Part shown: one piece after another, positions 61,301 to 64,000 of the stretch | Numbering within the stretch: the stretch's first letter is position 1 | How the letters are laid out: the number at the start of each line of letters is the position of its first letter | NCBI RefSeq assembly: GCF_000429325.1 | Contig: NZ_KE386885.1 | Span: 337,958 to 401,957 of the forward strand | Direction: 5' to 3' | Origin: Fundidesulfovibrio putealis DSM 16056 | GTDB lineage: Bacteria > Desulfobacterota > Desulfovibrionia > Desulfovibrionales > Desulfovibrionaceae | Length of the DNA stretch: 64,000 nt | Translations under genes and position numbers: made by a program | Notes under the pieces: model-generated | The model's input: the letters and a program-made list of their open reading frames with translations, nothing else | Told to the model about the DNA's origin: nothing | Database searches by the model: none

Positions 61301-61366
61301 GTTCATACCGTTCGTAAGTTTGGTAATGATGTGTTTTGTTTGAGAAAAAAATGTTCGTATCTTTTC
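61301..61366 (+). repeat. degenerate copy f of the dispersed terminator-like repeat
   Basis: The arm begins GTTCATAC as in copy c and ends in an imperfect AT stem with a TT centre. It is downstream of the ATPase gene in the same orientation and just before the convergent HD-GYP gene. Several mismatches make it uncertain. Confidence 0.35.
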
Positions 61367-61386
61367 GGCGCGCTACGCCGGAGGCG

Positions 61387-62358
61387 CTACCCTGCGACGA
61401 TCTGTCCTTCCGTGAGGATCAGCATGAACTCCTTGCAGACCTCCTTGTCCAGGCGGCCCGCTTCGGCGTCCTTGGTGATGATCTTGAAGGCTTCGAAGGC
61501 GTTGTAGGCCCTGCTGTAGGGGCGGGTGGAGGTCAGCGCGTCGTAGATGTCGGCCACGGTCACGATGCGCACGTGCCGGGGCACGCGCACGGCCTGCCCC
61601 GGATAGCCGGAGCCGTCCAGCTTCTCGTGGTGTTGCAGGATGCAGTCGATGCTGGCGTCGTCCAGGTCCATGTCGCGGCAGATCTCGTAGCCGTCGATGG
61701 GGTGCTGGTTTATGATGTCGCGCTCTTCCAGGGTGAGCCGTCCGGGCTTGTCCAGGATGGCCGCCGGGACGCGGGATTTGCCGATGTCGTGCAGCGCCGC
61801 CCCAACGCCCACTGCCCTGGAGGCGCGCTTGTCGAAGCCGAGCTTCACCATGGCCAGCATCACGTAGATGGAGACGTTGATGCAGTGGCTGTACGTTTTA
61901 TAGTTGTGCGAGAGCAGCCCGGCGATGCTCTTGGACGCGCCCTTGCGCCGCGCGATGAACTCGAAGGTGCTGTCCGCCAGCGCCAGCAGCTTGTCGCGGT
62001 GCTCCGCTCTGGGCTGCACCATGCCTTCGTTCTGCAAGAGTCCTTTGCCCAGGCCCAGGGAGTAGCTGTAGAGGAGCTCGGAGCGGTCGTCGATGGGGAT
62101 GGCGTCGTCTTGCAGCAGGTTGGAGAAGTTCTGTTCGATGTAGGCGTCGTAGCTGGGCAGGTCGTCTGAGTGGATGTACAGGGTATCCACGTTGTGTTCG
62201 GTCAGGCGGTGCTTGTGGGCGTCGGTCAGCTCGCCGTGGCGGGCGAAGAGGAAGAAGTTTCCGCCCTTGCGGATATAGACGTCGAACTTGATGCCGCAAT
62301 CGTAAGATACCAGCATTGTTGGAATTGAAATGAAACTGCCGGAATTCAGCCGTAACAT
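61387..62358 (-). CDS. HD-GYP domain c-di-GMP phosphodiesterase
   Basis: A 323-residue protein. Residues 1-125 are an N-terminal region typical of this group (FISIPTMLVSYDCGIKFDVYIRKGGNFFLFAR). The HD-GYP domain has HDIGKSRVPAAIL (His190-Asp191 metal site), NQHPIDGY and the signature HHEKLDGSGYPG (243-254), plus VADIYDALTSTRPYS. All metal and GYP residues are present, so c-di-GMP hydrolysis to GMP or pGpG is expected. AAGGGG lies six to seven nucleotides before the ATG at 62358. It opposes the cyclase at 54120 biochemically. Confidence 0.92.
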   Translation of the reverse strand: MLRLNSGSFISIPTMLVSYDCGIKFDVYIRKGGNFFLFARHGELTDAHKHRLTEHNVDTLYIHSDDLPSYDAYIEQNFSNLLQDDAIPIDDRSELLYSYSLGLGKGLLQNEGMVQPRAEHRDKLLALADSTFEFIARRKGASKSIAGLLSHNYKTYSHCINVSIYVMLAMVKLGFDKRASRAVGVGAALHDIGKSRVPAAILDKPGRLTLEERDIINQHPIDGYEICRDMDLDDASIDCILQHHEKLDGSGYPGQAVRVPRHVRIVTVADIYDALTSTRPYSRAYNAFEAFKIITKDAEAGRLDKEVCKEFMLILTEGQIVAG

Positions 62359-62563
62359 GAAAGCCCCTTCGCGATACGAATGTAAGGGAAGTGCACATGG
62401 CGAGCCAGCGCAGGGGCGGAAGCCATGAGAGCACCATCGGGGCGGCGCGGGGCCGCATGCCCTCCGCCACCTATGGGGGGCGGGTCCGCCCGGAGTCAAG
62501 GGCGCGGGTCTCTCATACCTTGGGGCCGTGGTCAAATGGCTTCGAAGGGAGAGCCCGACGTCA

Positions 62564-62884
62564 TCAGAAATTCGGGCTCAGGGGTTCCTGCTTCTGTGCG
62601 GGGCCGGGCGTCTCCTGCTCCGCAGCTTCTTGCGGCGCGGCCCCGGCTGATACCACGCCGGACTGGCTGAGTTTGAGCATGATCTGGGTGAACACGCCGT
62701 ACGCCTCGGCAAAGCCCTGGGGAGTCATGACCAGCCGCTGCAGAAACTGCTTCGTTTCCTTTTCGGAAGGCTCGGCAGGCGCTCCCGCCCTGGTTTCCGG
62801 GGCGAGGGTGAAGAGGTCTATGCGGAGCATCCCACGCTTGAAAACAGCACCCAGCACTCCGTCCACGTAGATTTCATCATGCAT
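62564..62884 (-). CDS. small acidic/Gln-rich protein linked to the secretion adaptor gene
   Basis: A 106-residue protein of unknown family. Residues 1-30 are beta-like (HDEIYVDGVLGAVFKRGMLRIDLFTL), residues 45-75 helical, and the tail is Ala/Glu/Gln/Pro-rich. It looks cytoplasmic (no signal peptide). GAGGAGG lies six to seven nucleotides before the ATG, 28 bp after the HlyD-family gene, so it probably belongs to the same secretion operon. Confidence 0.65.
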   Translation of the reverse strand: MHDEIYVDGVLGAVFKRGMLRIDLFTLAPETRAGAPAEPSEKETKQFLQRLVMTPQGFAEAYGVFTQIMLKLSQSGVVSAGAAPQEAAEQETPGPAQKQEPLSPNF

Positions 62885-62912
62885 GTCTCGTCCTCCTCGC
62901 GGGTCTGCGGGC

Positions 62913-64000
62913 TCAGGGCTCCCGCATGGTTTCGTCCAGCGACCGGATGATGGGGTAGAGCAGGTACGTGATCACCCGCCGGTCGCCGACCTTGATCTCG
63001 GCGGACAGGCCCATGCCAGGCAATACCCGGAAGTCCTTGGGCACGGCCCGAAGCTCAGTTGAGTCTGCGGTCACCCGGATGCGGTACAGCAGCCGTGCGC
63101 CCTCGGCGGTGTTCTTCTCGAACGCGTCAGGGCTTATGCTGCGCACGCTCCCGTGGACAAGCCCGTGGCGCTGGAACGGGAACGCGTCCAGCTTGATGCG
63201 CACGGGGTCGTTCTCGCGGATGAAGCCGATGTCCGCCGCCGCCACCTCGGCCTCGGCCTCCAGGGTGGAGTCCAGGGGCACCAGGGTGACCAGGGGCTCG
63301 GTTTTGTCGGCCACGGACCCCACGGACTTGCGCGCCAGATCGAGCACGATGCCGGGGGCGGGAGCCCTCAGCGTCACCAGTTCCTTGATGCGGGCCGCCC
63401 TGCGGGTCCGCTCCCCGGTCTGGTCCAGCTCGCGCCGGGTTTCCACCAGCTCCTTCATGGCCGCCCCGCGCCAGGCGTTCACGTAGCCTTCCCGCTCCGC
63501 CACGGCCTTGCCCAGCGACTGCTGGACCTCCAGCGCCTCGTTGCCCAGTTGCAGCAGCTGGGATTCGGCCTCGATGCGGGCGCTCTGGGCACGCATGAAC
63601 TCCAGCCGGGAGCTGGCTCCTTTCTCGAAGACTTCCCGGAACATGTTCTCCATGTCCTGGGCAAGGCGGATCTGCTTGCGGGCCTGAGCCATGGCCGAGG
63701 CGTTGGTGTTCAGTCTGGCCTGAAGCTCCCTGACGGACTGGTCCAGCACGGAGAGCCTGGAGGCGCGTTCCTCACTGCGCCTGTCCAGGAGGGCCTGCTG
63801 CGCGGCGATCTCTTCCTGTGGGACGTCCGGGGGCGGCGGATTGAGGCCGGAGGTCTCGCGCTCCAGCCGCCACACCGCAGCCTGGAGACTCTGGTGGCGC
63901 TTGGCCTGCTCCTCGAGCCCCGCCTCGGCGAAGGTGGGGTCCAGGGTCACCAGGACCTGCCCCGCCTCGACGCGCTGCCCGAGGCTGACGTGAATTTCCT
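62913..64000 (-). CDS. HlyD-family type I secretion periplasmic adaptor (5' end outside window)
   Basis: 362 residues are visible; the N-terminal cytoplasmic stretch and membrane helix lie beyond 64000. The visible part starts in the lipoyl half-domain (SLGQRVEAGQVLVTLDP), runs through a long alpha-helical hairpin (about 200 residues, RARLNTNASAMAQARKQI and similar), returns through the second lipoyl half (LRAPAPGIVLDLA) and ends in the beta-barrel and membrane-proximal domain (IRENDPVRIKLDAFPFQRHGLVHGSVRSISPDA). Such proteins link an inner-membrane ABC exporter to TolC to secrete RTX-type proteins. The partner ABC gene is presumably upstream, outside the window. Confidence 0.9.
   Translation of the reverse strand, partial: EIHVSLGQRVEAGQVLVTLDPTFAEAGLEEQAKRHQSLQAAVWRLERETSGLNPPPPDVPQEEIAAQQALLDRRSEERASRLSVLDQSVRELQARLNTNASAMAQARKQIRLAQDMENMFREVFEKGASSRLEFMRAQSARIEAESQLLQLGNEALEVQQSLGKAVAEREGYVNAWRGAAMKELVETRRELDQTGERTRRAARIKELVTLRAPAPGIVLDLARKSVGSVADKTEPLVTLVPLDSTLEAEAEVAAADIGFIRENDPVRIKLDAFPFQRHGLVHGSVRSISPDAFEKNTAEGARLLYRIRVTADSTELRAVPKDFRVLPGMGLSAEIKVGDRRVITYLLYPIIRSLDETMREP

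Noticed and set aside
1-64000. tRNA genes, rRNA, CRISPR arrays, insertion sequences, prophage genes and att sites
   Set aside because: No tRNA-like T-arm/cloverleaf, no regularly spaced repeats, and no transposase, integrase or phage protein was found in any frame.

Overview
The window is high-GC DNA (mostly about 65% by eye) with the gene content of a free-living, strictly anaerobic or microaerobic deltaproteobacterium, most likely a member of the Desulfovibrionaceae. Pointers are a rubredoxin, a Tat-exported Fe/Mn superoxide dismutase, a stand-alone glutaminyl-tRNA synthetase, CheX/CheC-type phosphatases, many orphan PAS histidine kinases, in-frame UGA (selenocysteine) use, and intergenic GC-rich repeats that I associate with Desulfovibrio-like genomes. 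The genus is an inference. No rRNA, tRNA, CRISPR array, transposase, integrase or prophage gene was seen.

Layout. 0.1-4.8 kb: a GT39/ArnT-like membrane glycosyltransferase, glnS and a Nif11-like small protein, all on the minus strand. 4.9-5.65 kb: an ArsM-like methyltransferase whose reading frame is interrupted by a UGA that is very probably selenocysteine. 5.7-9.7 kb: YibE/F membrane protein, alkaline phosphatase, periplasmic SOD. 9.9-13.0 kb: a redox-stress cluster (ABM monooxygenase, FMN flavoprotein, HxlR regulator, flavin reductase, MarR regulator). 13.1-15.4 kb: PLP aminotransferase and M48 lipoprotein protease. 15.4-19.7 kb: a CHASE4-type histidine kinase with a periplasmic binding protein. 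19.8-29 kb: cardiolipin synthase, CmoB-like methyltransferase, RarD permease, PocR-PAS kinase, MltD transglycosylase, J-domain protein. 29.4-32.7 kb: CheX with a Na+/H+ antiporter, then a MarR operon. 32.8-41.1 kb: GapN, EVE protein, response regulator, broken GGDEF gene, purU, HisKA_2 kinase, rubredoxin, ABC exporter.

41.2-44.9 kb is a visibly AT-richer three-gene operon: MBOAT O-acyltransferase, a one-TM protein with a beta-rich tail, and an SGNH/AlgJ-like protein. It is probably a horizontally acquired surface-glycan acylation module. Its tail domain also occurs at the end of the 0.1-2.5 kb glycosyltransferase, which carries a second tail shared with the 49.5-51.3 kb glycosyltransferase, so these three distant loci look functionally linked. 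45-51.3 kb: topA, era, hisG, glycosyltransferase. 51.3-51.97 kb has no gene but shows RNA-like structure: tandem degenerate units, several perfect hairpins, a GNRA-type tetraloop and a strong terminator. 52-58.2 kb: signal transduction (response regulator, CheA-like kinase, diguanylate cyclase coupled to CheC, dCache kinase). 58.4-61.2 kb: MerR-type regulator and Zn/Cd/Pb P-type ATPase around a textbook MerR promoter. 61.4-64 kb: HD-GYP phosphodiesterase, a small protein and the start of a type I secretion adaptor.

Two repeat families punctuate gene ends. One is a roughly 60-100 nt element ending in a palindrome with an ACATG-CATGT core, found five to six times, always downstream of a gene in the same orientation. 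The other contains GCCTCCGGCGGCC plus a GC hairpin. The most unusual items are the Sec methyltransferase with its apparently leaderless, palindrome-overlapped promoter, the 51.3-51.8 kb candidate RNA, the shared glycosyltransferase/acyltransferase tail modules, and the oriented terminator repeat family.
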